Source of the DNA: CAUZJF01 sp965248605
GTDB taxonomy: Bacteria; Chloroflexota; Dehalococcoidia; Lucifugimonadales; CAUZJF01
Assembly (NCBI GenBank): GCA_965248605.1
Contig: CBDFJV010000007.1
Coordinates: 1,922,001 to 1,986,000 of the forward strand
Direction: 5' to 3'
DNA: 64,000 nt
The position numbers and the translations under genes are program-made. The notes under the pieces were generated by a model, which did no database searches, was not told the origin of the DNA, and saw nothing but the letters and a program-made list of their open reading frames with translations. Below, piece by piece: positions 1 to 8,500 of this stretch (within the stretch, counting starts at the first letter, position 1; every line of letters starts with the position of its first letter).

Positions 1-850
1 GGAACGGGGTGTAAGTCGTCTCGGCGACATCGGCGGCGCCGTCCGTCCAGTAGGGAATGGGAGTCCAGTCCTCCTGTGGTATCGCCTCGATCAGGTCCCG
101 CAGGCTGGCGCGCTGGCGGATGGTGATAGAGAAGCGGACATCCATTTCCCGGCAGGCGGCAACGACAGTGTGGGCGTAGAAGCCGCTGTCGGCCCGCACC
201 GTGAGTTGTCCCCTGGCCCCGCCGTAGCGCACCCGCCCCACCGTCTCACGCAGGAAGTGGGCGGCGCCACGGGCGGTGTTGGCCCGGCCCTCGCGCAGCC
301 GGGACATCAGCACCTCGCCGGTGCCGGCGGCAATGGCCAGCAGCGGGTGATAGCCGCGGGCGCCGGTATAGCCGTGGTGGCGCGCTCCCTCCTTGGCCAG
401 TCCATAGGTCTCGCAGATGGTCGAGTCCAGGTCGATGGTCAGGGGCGAGTCGCCGGGTCCGGCCCCAGCGGCCCAGGCCCGGGCCAACAACTGGCGGCTC
501 ACGCGGTCGAGTTGACGGACATGCCCCCACCGGAAGCTGCGCAGGAAGGTCCCCAGGGTGGATGGCGCCTTGACCACGCAGCCTAGAACACCGACCGTCC
601 CACCAGCGCGCAGCGCATCGGCGTCGTCGATGCAGTCGCCGCCTGCCAGCGCGGAAGCGACCAGCGTCAGCATCTTGTCCCCAGTGTTCGCCCGTCCCGG
701 CGCTCCGCCGAGGTCAAGGTGATGGTCGACGAGTTCCCGCAGGCCCAGGTGCCGGGCTAGGGTGGCCGGCAGGAGCAGGCCGGCATTGGCCACCAGGCGA
801 TGGTCGTCAAAGACGATGCGGATACGGTCGGGTTTGTTCTGTGGCAGCAT
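1..850 (-). CDS. IS1380-family transposase, 3' end outside window
   Basis: One uninterrupted minus-strand frame runs from ATG at 850 off the left edge (283 codons seen). The protein begins MLPQNKPDRIRIVFDDHRLV and contains LTIDLDSTICETYG and VRADSGFY, the first and second catalytic Asp segments of the IS1380 (DDE_Tnp_1) family; the catalytic Glu would lie beyond the edge. A 9-bp inverted pair (856-864 and 913-921) lies just upstream and could be part of the element's end, but I cannot place the terminal inverted repeat. Family call rests on recognised motifs, not on a search. Confidence 0.85.
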   Translation of the reverse strand, partial: MLPQNKPDRIRIVFDDHRLVANAGLLLPATLARHLGLRELVDHHLDLGGAPGRANTGDKMLTLVASALAGGDCIDDADALRAGGTVGVLGCVVKAPSTLGTFLRSFRWGHVRQLDRVSRQLLARAWAAGAGPGDSPLTIDLDSTICETYGLAKEGARHHGYTGARGYHPLLAIAAGTGEVLMSRLREGRANTARGAAHFLRETVGRVRYGGARGQLTVRADSGFYAHTVVAACREMDVRFSITIRQRASLRDLIEAIPQEDWTPIPYWTDGAADVAETTYTPF

Positions 851-979
851 CTATTGGGTGCTCCTTGTTTCCGGGCAGGTTTCTGTTCCAAAACCATTAT
901 CCCAGATTCAGAGGAGCACCCGCTGGCTTCTTCAAGGGCTGTCCCCAAGGACGTCCTTCGGTGGATTCGGGTTTAGACG

Positions 980-1222
980 CTAGAGGCCCAGTTTCTCCGC
1001 CAGATCCTCGTTCGTCGGCTCGAACTGGACGGAGCCATCCTCGAAGAAGATAGTGGGCGTCGTGCGATTGCCATTGTTGACACTCTTGATCAGACTCAAC
1101 GCCTCCGCGTCTTCGTCGACATCGAACCATACGTAAGGAACCTGGCGTTCGTCGAGGAACTGCCGGGCTCGCCGTGTGTCTGAGCAGGTCTTGGCGCCGT
1201 AGACCTTGAGCTTTCCCTGCAT
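980..1222 (-). CDS. Glutaredoxin-like (NrdH/monothiol type) protein
   Basis: An 80-residue protein of thioredoxin fold. The active site is CSDT near residue 13, so only the first Cys of the usual CxxC is present, as in monothiol glutaredoxins. The cis-Pro loop TTPTIFF (about residues 54-60) is typical of the glutaredoxin family. It probably handles thiol-disulfide exchange or glutathione/mycothiol-type adducts in the cytoplasm. The ATG at 1222 is preceded by a plausible GGAG ribosome site. It stands alone between a transposase and a divergent small gene. Length is normal for NrdH-like proteins. Confidence 0.85.
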   Translation of the reverse strand: MQGKLKVYGAKTCSDTRRARQFLDERQVPYVWFDVDEDAEALSLIKSVNNGNRTTPTIFFEDGSVQFEPTNEDLAEKLGL

Positions 1223-1399
1223 TCTGACTCCTTCCGGTGTGCTGATTAGTCTGCCGAGAAGTATACACTCCGTCGGCTAAGAGCCTCGCTGGTAGGCCTG
1301 GCCACGTCCGTCGCGCGATCCGGTCACCATCCGTCTGCTCCAGAAGGATTAGGTAAAGCGCGATTTCATACCTAATCAATTAACCGAAAAATACCGATG

Positions 1400-1428
1400 T
1401 GGACAACCGCGCTCATGTGCTCTAATAA
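1400..1428 (+). promoter_or_regulatory. Putative sigma70 promoter immediately before the 1432 gene
   Basis: TGGACA (1400-1405) and TAATAA (1423-1428) are separated by 17 bp. The -10 box ends only 3 bp before the ATG at 1432. The expected transcription start falls on or just after the start codon, and a GTG follows at 1435, so a leaderless transcript is possible. No ribosome binding site is seen. Confidence 0.45.
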
Positions 1429-1431
1429 AGT

Positions 1432-1650
1432 ATGGTGAGGTACAAGAGAGGCGACGTCGTCAAGATAGCTCCCAAGGCTGCTTCGCCGGAACGGTGGCGA
1501 GGCGTCCAGGGTATCGTGGAGGGAGTCCCGGAGTGGGCAGCCTCCGCTTGGAAGGCCATAGACACCGCGGATCCGGTGTATCTGGTCAGTTGGGATGGTG
1601 ACCGGCTCTACGCCCTCGTTAAACAGTCGTTGATCGCCAGAGCCGGATAG
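1432..1650 (+). CDS. Small hypothetical protein, 72 aa
   Basis: The family is not recognised. The product is short and soluble, beginning MVRYKRGDVVKIAPK, which resembles the first strand of a KOW/SH3-like barrel (compare proteins opening with a 'RGDVV' strand), and ends at VKQSLIARAG. It has no signal peptide or membrane segment. A good -10/-35 pair sits directly upstream and two terminator-like hairpins lie after it, which together support a real transcription unit. The true start could be GTG at 1435. Confidence 0.5.
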   Translation: MVRYKRGDVVKIAPKAASPERWRGVQGIVEGVPEWAASAWKAIDTADPVYLVSWDGDRLYALVKQSLIARAG

Positions 1651-1691
1651 CACCTGACATCTACCTAGACCGCCATCTCCAGGATGGGAGC

Positions 1692-1720
1692 CGGCTGTTT
1701 CGGCAGCCGCGCTTTCTCGT
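1692..1720 (+). terminator. Hairpin after the 1432 gene
   Basis: CGGCTG (1692-1697) pairs with CAGCCG (1704-1709) over a 6-nt loop and is followed by a T-rich stretch to about 1725. It is a weak rho-independent terminator candidate for the small gene. Confidence 0.4.
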
Positions 1721-1727
1721 GTTTTGT

Positions 1728-1766
1728 AAGCCGCTAGGTGACTGAGCCCCCCTGGCGGCTTTCTTT
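1728..1766 (+). terminator. Rho-independent terminator candidate
   Basis: AAGCCGC (1728-1734) pairs with GCGGCTT (1755-1761), with CTAGG/CCTGG allowing further pairing, followed by TTCTTT. Because this hairpin covers the GTG at 1738, the downstream Nudix gene most likely starts at ATG 1792. Confidence 0.5.
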
Positions 1767-1791
1767 GTATTCTTCGCCCGTGCTTGCTACT

Positions 1792-2316
1792 ATGACGCCC
1801 TACAAGGCCATCCCCGAAGAAAACTTGGACCACATCTCCCAGATAGGGATGCCGACGACTGGTTCTGACTCAGCAAAGGTCCCCCTTGCCGTATTGGTCT
1901 TCTTGGCGAGATCGACAGGAGAAGGCTGGGAGTACCTTCTTCTACGTCGTGTACCAAGATTAGGCGGCTTTTGGCAGGGTGTAACCGGTTGGGTCGACGG
2001 ACCGGAAACCCCTCGGCAAGCGGCAGAGCGGGAGGTCCTCGAAGAGACAGGATTCAGCCCGACAGCATTGCGGTCCATCAACTTCCAGCACTTGTTTCCA
2101 ATACCGGATGAACTGCGACGCTTGCATCCGAACGTCAAAGAATTTGTCTCGCATCGTTTCGTGGCCCAGGTCGAAGATACGAGTCCGCAGCTGTCCTCGG
2201 AGCACGACGCCTGGAAGTGGTGTGGCCTAGACGAGGGAACGTCGTTACTGCGGTATCCGAACGATGCCGAGGCCTTAAGGCGGTGTCACCTGCTGCTGAT
2301 CAAAGGCCAGCATTAA
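1792..2316 (+). CDS. Nudix hydrolase
   Basis: A cytosolic hydrolase of nucleoside diphosphate-linked compounds. The full Nudix signature is present: G, five residues, E, seven residues, then REVLEETGF, in the segment starting GWVDGPE. The start chosen is ATG 1792 (MTPYKAIPEENLD); a GTG at 1738 lies inside a terminator hairpin. The YLLLRR and GVTG segments before the box and a WCGL segment at the C-terminus resemble dATP pyrophosphohydrolase (NudB-like) members, but the substrate cannot be read from the sequence. Confidence 0.85.
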   Translation: MTPYKAIPEENLDHISQIGMPTTGSDSAKVPLAVLVFLARSTGEGWEYLLLRRVPRLGGFWQGVTGWVDGPETPRQAAEREVLEETGFSPTALRSINFQHLFPIPDELRRLHPNVKEFVSHRFVAQVEDTSPQLSSEHDAWKWCGLDEGTSLLRYPNDAEALRRCHLLLIKGQH

Positions 2317-2335
2317 ATATGGGCTAGGTTGCGCA

Positions 2336-2470
2336 ATGACCGACCGCGAAGAACAACAAGCGATCGACCCGGAGCTGGCCGAGATCAGTGCTGCCTTGGA
2401 GGAGCTGCTAGGCGAGCCGGTGGGTCGCCTCAGGCCTTTCCATGAAAGCGACGATGATTCCGACGTCTGA
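2336..2470 (+). CDS. Small acidic hypothetical protein, 44 aa
   Basis: The reading frame MTDREEQQAIDPELAEISAA ends in an Asp/Ser-rich tail (ESDDDSDV). It is 19 bp after the Nudix stop and overlaps the next small frame. Glu/Asp-rich composition and an amphipathic helix are all that can be seen; no family is recognised. It may be an antitoxin-like or regulatory peptide, but nothing proves that. Confidence 0.35.
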   Translation: MTDREEQQAIDPELAEISAALEELLGEPVGRLRPFHESDDDSDV

Positions 2471-2600
2471 ACATGCTGAAGAGCTGGAAGCGCTGTTTCG
2501 ACGGGCCCTGGTGCTCGAGAAGATGTTGGACGAGATCAGGAGAAGGCAAGGGGGCGACACGGATAAGGAGGCTAGCGATTGGGGACACCCAGTAAGCTAA
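2442..2600 (+). CDS. Small hypothetical protein, 52 aa
   Basis: A short charged helix-forming frame (MKATMIPTSEHAEELEALFR) that overlaps the 3' end of the 2336 frame and the first codons of the DinB-like gene. The overlap pattern suggests a compact operon, but neither small protein has a recognised family. Confidence 0.3.
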   Translation: MKATMIPTSEHAEELEALFRRALVLEKMLDEIRRRQGGDTDKEASDWGHPVS

Positions 2601-3091
2601 TACTCTTCACTTACGAATCTTGGGCCAACCTTGACGATGCGCTAGATGGACTGACTCCCGAGAAGGCGACGACTAGTCACGAGGGAGGTAGCGCCATCGC
2701 TTGGACTTTGGGCCACGTCACGACTATGGTCGACTCGTGGATCAACGTGAGGTTTCAGGGGCTCCCTCCACACCCGGTGATCAGCAACGCGAATTTCGAC
2801 GTTGGTGGGGACGGCGAAGAGAAAGACTGGCTGGTGGTCCAAGAGGCCGTGAAGGAAGTTCGGGAGGCGACGAAGCCGTTTCTTAACTCCATGCCAGAAC
2901 CGGACCTTGATCGCACCATTCCGTACACGGGTTCAATACCTCTCTTACGTTCCGTTGGATTATCCCTACGCTATGCTCTGATGCGGATCATCTCGCATCA
3001 CTACATCCATATGGGGGAAATCGTGACTATCCGCTCTCGCCTGGGCCATGTCGACGACACCGGGCCGAATTGGGGTCGGGCCCTTATGTGA
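2579..3091 (+). CDS. DinB-like / DUF664-type metal-binding four-helix protein
   Basis: A 170-residue protein of the DinB superfamily, which uses three His residues to hold a metal and in some members transfers thiols. WTLGHVTTMVDSW near residue 42 and ISHHYIHMGEI near residue 137 carry the characteristic helix-1 and helix-4 His residues. The start is TTG at 2579, supported by a strong AAGGAGG ribosome site at 2565-2571 (7-nt spacing). Substrate unknown. Confidence 0.8.
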   Translation: MGTPSKLILFTYESWANLDDALDGLTPEKATTSHEGGSAIAWTLGHVTTMVDSWINVRFQGLPPHPVISNANFDVGGDGEEKDWLVVQEAVKEVREATKPFLNSMPEPDLDRTIPYTGSIPLLRSVGLSLRYALMRIISHHYIHMGEIVTIRSRLGHVDDTGPNWGRALM

Positions 3092-3143
3092 ACCGCGCAT
3101 CTGGCTTAGAGACGAATAAAAGCGACCCTAAGGCTCCAAGCCG

Positions 3144-3149
3144 TATAAT
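3144..3149 (+). promoter_or_regulatory. -10 box of tRNA-Sec
   Basis: A perfect TATAAT lies 9 bp before the first base of the tRNA-Sec gene. No clear -35 hexamer is visible at the right spacing. Confidence 0.6.
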
Positions 3150-3158
3150 GGAGCATAC

Positions 3159-3256
3159 GGGAGCGGATGGGCTCCGGTGGGCTTCGCGGACTTCAAATCC
3201 GTTGGCCCCGGCCCTTCGGTCGGGGTGGTGGGTTCGACTCCCTCTCGCTCCCGCCA
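3159..3256 (+). tRNA. selC: tRNA-Sec (anticodon TCA)
   Basis: A 98-nt tRNA including encoded CCA. The acceptor GGGAGCGG (3159-3166) pairs with the 3' strand TCGCTCCC (one G-T pair), giving the 8-bp acceptor typical of bacterial selenocysteine tRNAs. The anticodon arm is CGGA-CTTCAAA-TCCG with TCA at 3193-3195, followed by a long GC-rich variable arm and a TTCGACT T-loop. It decodes UGA as selenocysteine with SelA/SelB/SelD, none of which is in the window. The last 67 nt are repeated at 14621-14687, marking this gene as the integration site of an island. Confidence 0.93.
3190..3256 (+). repeat. attL-like core: tRNA-Sec 3' half
   Basis: 67 bp from the anticodon loop to the CCA end, matching 14621-14687 at 65 of 67 positions. 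Together with the adjacent integrase this is the expected left attachment site of a tRNA-integrated island. Confidence 0.85.
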
Positions 3257-3330
3257 GTTTATAGACAGGCCTAGGGTATGATCACCTAATCGCAGAGTAT
3301 CTTCCGTGCCCAGACTATTTCGATAGTTTG

Positions 3331-4549
3331 TCACGGAATTGTCACCAAGCTTTCGAATCGAGCCGCCGCCTCTTCTTGCATCCCAGGCATGACGTGGCCG
3401 TAGGTATCGAGCGTGAAAGCCACCGAGGAGTGGCCTAGCCGTTCGCTGACAACCTTCGGATTGACCCCTGATTTCAGCAGCAAGCTAGCGTGCGTGTGTC
3501 TGAGATCGTGGAATCTCACGACTGGGAGGCCAGCCTCGCGGCATAGTCGTGGAACCGCATCTGTCAGACGGTGCGGTTTGATGATCTCGCCCTCGTCGTC
3601 GACGAAAACAGGCTCAGACTCTCGTTGAAGCCCCCGGAGCATCAGCGCGGTTGCTGGCGCCAGTGCGATCGACCGCCTGGAGTACGCCGTCTTGACTTCT
3701 CGATAGGAATACTCGCGGTAAACGTACTCTAGAGTGCGGGTGACCGACAGGCGTGCTAGCTGGAGATCGACATCTTCCCACTTGAGCCCTAGTAGCTCTG
3801 ATCGCCGGAGGCCGGTGTTGACGCCAACGTAGATTGGCTCGTAGTAGAGGGTTCCCGCTGCGGCTTCCAAGAGGGCCGGGACCTGGTGATCGTCGAGAGG
3901 CTTCATGGTGCGGCGCGATTTTCGTGGCCTATCGATCATCTCGCAGGGGTTACGAGGGATCATGTCCCACCTGACCGCCTGTTTCAGCGCCTTCGACAGG
4001 ACAGCGTGATGCTGGAGTACGGTCGTTCCCGAAAGTCCGCTCTTCAAATCGGCCTCGTGCGCCCTCTGCACGTCAATTGCGGCCAGATCGGACAGCCGGG
4101 CTCCCCCAAGGGTCGGGATCAGGTGTTGTTCAACGATCGAGCGGTAGCGTCGGGCTGTGGACGGTGCAACAGAGCGATCGGCGTAGACCTCCAGCCAGTA
4201 GCGGAGATATTCGGCCACCAACATTCGGGTAGATTTCGCGTAGGTCCCCTCCTCCACTTCCTGGATGACCTCAGCTAGCTCGCGCTCAGCTAGGCGGCGG
4301 GTGCGGAAGCCGAGCCGGTTACGCTGGATCCGCTTGCCAGTGCTAGTGGTCCAACATCCTAGTATTGAAGGGTTCTGAGGTTACGGCTTGGTAGGGGCGG
4401 GTTTGAAACCCGCCCTGTCGTCGTAGCACGCCAATCTCGGCTACCCCTCATTTCAAAGATTTCGGTCTACTAGGGTCCCGGCCGACATCGACAATATAAC
4501 CCCAGCTAACGCCGCGCTTGCCCTCGTATCGGGTGATCCGGCCTCTCAC
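3331..4549 (-). pseudogene. Tyrosine recombinase (phage-type integrase) split by a MITE
   Basis: Removing the 125-bp MITE plus one TA restores one frame of 364 codons from GTG 4549 to 3331. The N-terminus then reads through ...VGRDPSTGKRIQRNRLGFRT, the typical AP2-like arm-binding domain of phage integrases; the SAM-like core domain follows (MLVAEYLRYWLEVYADRSVA). Catalytic residues are visible: Arg in NTGLRRSEL, HDLRHTHAS, LGHSS and the Tyr of LDTYGHV. Without MITE removal only the 308-residue part from GTG 4257 is made, lacking arm binding. The gene follows the repressor by 4 bp and points at tRNA-Sec, as usual for island integrases. Probably inactive now. Confidence 0.9.
4346..4470. mobile_element. 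MITE copy 1 (125 bp, IS630-type ends)
   Basis: The body is flanked by a TA duplication (4344-4345 and 4471-4472) and is identical over all 125 bp to the element at 21509-21633. Its ends form imperfect inverted repeats (left CTAGTGGTCCAACATC, right end reversed CTAGTAGACCGAAATC). The left end matches the first 16 bp of the IS630-type element at 46707, so that transposase is the likely mover. A perfect internal hairpin GGGCGGGTTT/AAACCCGCCC is present. It has no coding capacity and interrupts the integrase gene. Confidence 0.9.
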
Positions 4550-4553
4550 GTGG

Positions 4554-5228
4554 TTATAGCGCTCTCCACGACCCGGCACCAACGACTCGGCCCAGGATCT
4601 TCACTTGCGTGGAGTCACTGACCTCGATGTCGCCGCAGGCGCCTTCGAGACGCAGTGCCTCATCCTCCCTATAGACTCGTTTGGCAGTAACTTCATCGTC
4701 GATCTGCACGACGTAGACCTTCCCATCGACGAGCTTCGCGTCGGGGTCAACCACGGCGATCTGCCCATCGTGGATGTCCATATCTGAAAGCGAGGTTCCC
4801 GCGATCCGAAGGGCGAACGGCTCCTCCACCCCGTCGACCAGGTATGCAGGAATCTCTATGTAATCTCCCGTCACTCCGATAGGAATGATCGGCTCCCCGG
4901 CCGGAACGACACCGAGAATCGGAACCTCAACCAACTCTAGCATCTCAAATCGCTCGGTGAGCTCACGGAGCATTCTTGCTACGGGGCGCTGCGGCTCCTC
5001 GTCTGCAAGGCCCAATAGATAGTCCACAGAGACCCCGTAGGTCGTGGCCAGCTGAGCAAGCTTCGCCGGTTCTGGGAACTGACGCCCTGACTCCCAATTG
5101 AAAACGGTTTGGGTACTGACCTCCATCTCGCCAGCGGACATCTCCGCTGTGTAGCCCGCATCAAACCGTGCTTTCTTCAGCCTTTGGCCTGTTTCGACGC
5201 GCTGTACAGACACTTTGGACATATTCAA
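4554..5228 (-). CDS. LexA/CI-type self-cleaving repressor (HTH + S24 peptidase)
   Basis: A 224-residue regulator. An XRE-type helix-turn-helix lies at about residues 14-70 (STQTVFNWESGRQFPEP). The C-terminal S24 domain has the Ala110-Gly111 cleavage site (VVPAGEP), nucleophile Ser146 (GTSLSDM) and Lys183 (VTAKRVY). Known relatives repress phage or island genes and self-cleave when RecA filaments form, so this island is probably SOS-responsive. TTG 5228 has a GGAGG site 10 nt upstream; ATG 5222 is an alternative. It is divergent from the 5353 regulator and directly upstream of the integrase gene, with which it likely forms an operon. Confidence 0.9.
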   Translation of the reverse strand: MNMSKVSVQRVETGQRLKKARFDAGYTAEMSAGEMEVSTQTVFNWESGRQFPEPAKLAQLATTYGVSVDYLLGLADEEPQRPVARMLRELTERFEMLELVEVPILGVVPAGEPIIPIGVTGDYIEIPAYLVDGVEEPFALRIAGTSLSDMDIHDGQIAVVDPDAKLVDGKVYVVQIDDEVTAKRVYREDEALRLEGACGDIEVSDSTQVKILGRVVGAGSWRAL

Positions 5229-5249
5229 TGGGGCGGCACCTCCAAGTTG

Positions 5250-5263
5250 GTGATAACTATCAC
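5250..5263. promoter_or_regulatory. Operator candidate (perfect palindrome)
   Basis: GTGATA-AC-TATCAC is a perfect 6-bp inverted repeat with a 2-bp spacer, located between the divergent repressor and XRE genes, 10 bp before the -35 box of the rightward promoter. This is the expected position of a CI/Cro operator. Confidence 0.6.
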
Positions 5264-5272
5264 ATCATAGAC

Positions 5273-5302
5273 TTGACAACACCATCATCATATTGATATT
5301 AT
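5273..5302 (+). promoter_or_regulatory. Rightward promoter of the XRE gene
   Basis: Consensus TTGACA (5273-5278) and TATTAT (5297-5302) with an 18-bp spacer. It would drive the XRE regulator and the genes after it, and overlaps the AT-rich operator region. Confidence 0.65.
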
Positions 5303-5352
5303 GACTAGCATCTTAGTGAGTTGTGCCTGAGCCAGCAGGGGGGGCAGCACCC

Positions 5353-5583
5353 ATGTGGAGAGAGAAGATCAGAGAGTGGCTGGAGCGCGAGGAGCGTGAC
5401 CAGTCCTACTTGGCGAGAAAGGCCGGTTTGAGCGTGTCGTACATGTCGAACATCATGACCGGCAAGCTCGAACCCAGCCTAGAGACGCTACGGAGGCTCG
5501 AAGAGGTGCTAGGGCTGGAGTTCGGCGAACTCATGCGGTTACGGGTCGAGGAGCAGGCTGAATCCGCGAGGCGGCGGAGGTAG
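5353..5583 (+). CDS. XRE-family small regulator (Cro-like)
   Basis: A 76-residue protein that is almost entirely a helix-turn-helix domain: LARKAGLSVSYMSNIMTGK, then SLETLRRLEEVLGLEFGEL. Start ATG 5353 has an AGGGGGG ribosome site; a GTG at 5323 lacks one. It stands opposite the self-cleaving repressor, the position of Cro in lambdoid phages, so it probably controls the lysogeny-like state or excision of the island. The next gene starts 4 bp after its stop. Confidence 0.85.
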   Translation: MWREKIREWLEREERDQSYLARKAGLSVSYMSNIMTGKLEPSLETLRRLEEVLGLEFGELMRLRVEEQAESARRRR

Positions 5584-5587
5584 CCGC

Positions 5588-8500
5588 ATGAGCGGAGAGA
5601 TTCGCATAGACCTGGGGCCGCATATCCAGCAGTTGGCACAGCGGCTCTTGGGCCTCGGCAGGTCCGGTAGAGTTTCCTGCGCCCACACCCACGCCTACAC
5701 CTACAGACACGCCTACGCCTACGCCTACGCCTACACCTACATACACGCCTACACCTACAGACACGCCTATACCCCCAGCAGACACGCCTACAGACACGCC
5801 TACTCCCACGCCTACATACACGCCTACTCCTACGCCTACATACACGCCTACTCCTACATACACGCCTACGCCCACGCCCACGCCCACGCCCACGCCTACT
5901 CCCACACCCACACCCACACCCACACCCACACCCACACCCACGCCCACACCCACACCCACACCTACGCCCACACCCACACCCACACCCACACCTACGCCTA
6001 CATACACGCCTACACCCACACCAGAGCCCAACAGTCCGCCCGAGTTCAATCAGGCAACGTATACGCGAGAAGTTCCTGAGGACGAGTCGATCGGCTATGA
6101 GGTCGTCACGGTGTCTGCGACCGACCCGGACACCGGCGACACGGTGTCGTACTCGATCACGGCGGGGAACAGTGAGGGCAAGTTCTCCTTAGGATCGTCC
6201 GGCGACACGATCACCGTTGCAGACGCGCTCAACTATGAATCGACCACCGACTACAGTCTGGAGGTGACAGCGAGCGACGGGAACGGCGCCACGGCCACGG
6301 CCACAGTCGACATCAACGTCATCGACGTCAACGAATGGCCCAGCTTCACCAGCTCGACCTACTCCTTCACGATGCGCGAGGACAAGGTGAGCGGTGTTGT
6401 CGGCAACGTATCTGCGAGCGACCCTGAAGGCGGCAGTGTGCTCTACAGGCTCTACGATATCGAGTCTGGCGTCATGGAAACAACCACCGAGTTCTACCTC
6501 TGGCCGAGGTTGGTGGGTGGCACCAATATATGGATCGGGAGCACTTTCGATCACGAGACGAAGGATGCCTACAGCCTGAGGGTGACGGCGGAAGACAGCA
6601 CCGGCCGCACGGGCACGGCCGACGTCAACATCGTGGTCGAGGACGTCAACGAGGTATCGATCACCGGCCCCGCCGACGCTGTCACGGAGGGTGAGGACAT
6701 GAGCTTCACCGTCTCCGTCGAGGCTGCGACGGCCAGTGACGTCGTGGCGACCTACTCGGTCGCCGGAGGAACGGCCACATTCAATTCCGACTACCAATAT
6801 GCGTCGAGCCACAGCTGCACGCAGCCGGGGACGACGCACTGCGTGACGATCCCCGCCAACGCCACCAGCGTGACCATACCGTTCGAAACCGTAGCCGATG
6901 GGACGCACGAGGCGCACGAGACGGTCGTGGTGAGACTCTCCTCGGTCATTAGCACCGCGGACGTGGCGATCGACACGCAGCCGGGCAAGAGGACGGCCAC
7001 GGGGACGATCGCCAGCCCGATCGTGGTGCCGGCGATAGGCGACAACGGATCCCAGACGTCGACCGTCGATGTGGCGAGCGTGGCCACGAGCACGCTGCGC
7101 TTCGACCTGACCGGTCTGGACGCGAACCGCGCCTACGTCGTCGGGATCACCACGGCCAGCGGGACCGCGGTGGGAGCGGCGAGTCTCGAACCTAGCACCA
7201 CCCCCCTGGCGCTTCCGGGCTTTGCCAACATCGGAGGCGGCCAGTTCGTCTGGGTCGAGGGCGGCAGCCTTCCGATCCAGGGAAGGCGCACCGTCGTGGT
7301 GACCTTCCCTCATGGCTCGACCGCCACCCTCGACGTGACCGTGTCGAAGCCCGACCTCGCGATCGTCAGCGAGCCCACGGCAACAGTGCCGGCGTGGGTG
7401 TCGACCCCCACGACCGGGACTGTGGAGCTGTCGATGACGATACGCAACAGCGCCTCGCAAGGCTCCGACGACGACAAGAGCGAGATAAGAGTGAGCTGCG
7501 ATCCAAAGCGGTCGAATTACCACGCAACATGGACCCACTCGTTCGACTCGCTGCGGGGCTCTGCCGGCGGGAGCCTGATCGGGGCGGGAGGCAGCAGAGC
7601 GGTTGACGTCGGGAGCGTCTGCCTGGGCATGGCGCTGAGCGCCGGGACGTCCCAGACGACGGCGGACGAGTTCTCATTCAGGATCAGGGTCGTCGTAGAC
7701 GATGAGACGCTTCACGAGGTGAGGCTCCCCGACCCCGATGACGACTACCGCTGGCCGTTCGCCGTATCCAACACGCTGTGGCACCCCCAGACCAGCACTA
7801 CGGGAGGGCTGCAGATGATAGTGAGGAGGCCCGGGGCAATAGGCCTGTGCACGCTGAGCTTCCCCCTGAGGCTGAGGACGAGAGGCGGAACGGGTGCAGG
7901 GTCGGCGGCGATGTCGACCACGGGACACTGCACGGATCCGGGTCAGACGTGGGAGCAGGGCTCGTATCCCCTGGTTGGCGAGCCGGCCAACGTGCCGCTG
8001 GGGACGGCGCAGATGGTGCCTTCAAGCACGACGTGCCGGATACTCGGCAAGGGCGGCATGGAGACCCTCAACAACTGCCGCCGCGGAGACCATGCATACG
8101 CCTCCGGAGCAAGCCCTCCGACCGGCAGCCGCATCTTCAGGCCGGCAGAAGAGAACGAGAGTAACGACGTCGACAATCCCGTCATCCAGTACTTCGCCGA
8201 GCACGCCACCAATACCTTCGAGATCGTGGGCGCCAGGCCCCCCGACGAGGGCGACACGGTGCACAAGGTGGGCAGGACCACCGGATGGACGTACGGCGAG
8301 GTCAAGGACTTCAGCGAAGATGGTGGGAACGATCCCATCTGCCCAGGGAACAGGGTCGGCATCGATGAGCACGAGGCGTATGCGGACCCCCCGGCCAACA
8401 CGATTGTCGCCTACTACGTCGAGTGTCTCGTCAGGGCCGTTTTCACGGTCGATGGAGGCGACAGCGGCGCTCCCGTGTTCGTGGAGAAGAACCCATTCAG

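Noticed and set aside
5531..6049. Gly-Val repeat protein on the minus strand
   Set aside because: Same repeat read backwards; no start context and it overlaps the XRE gene.
5590..6079. His/Tyr-rich protein in the frame of ATG 5588
   Set aside because: It is the hexanucleotide repeat read in the wrong frame; the Pro-Thr frame continues into recognised domains.
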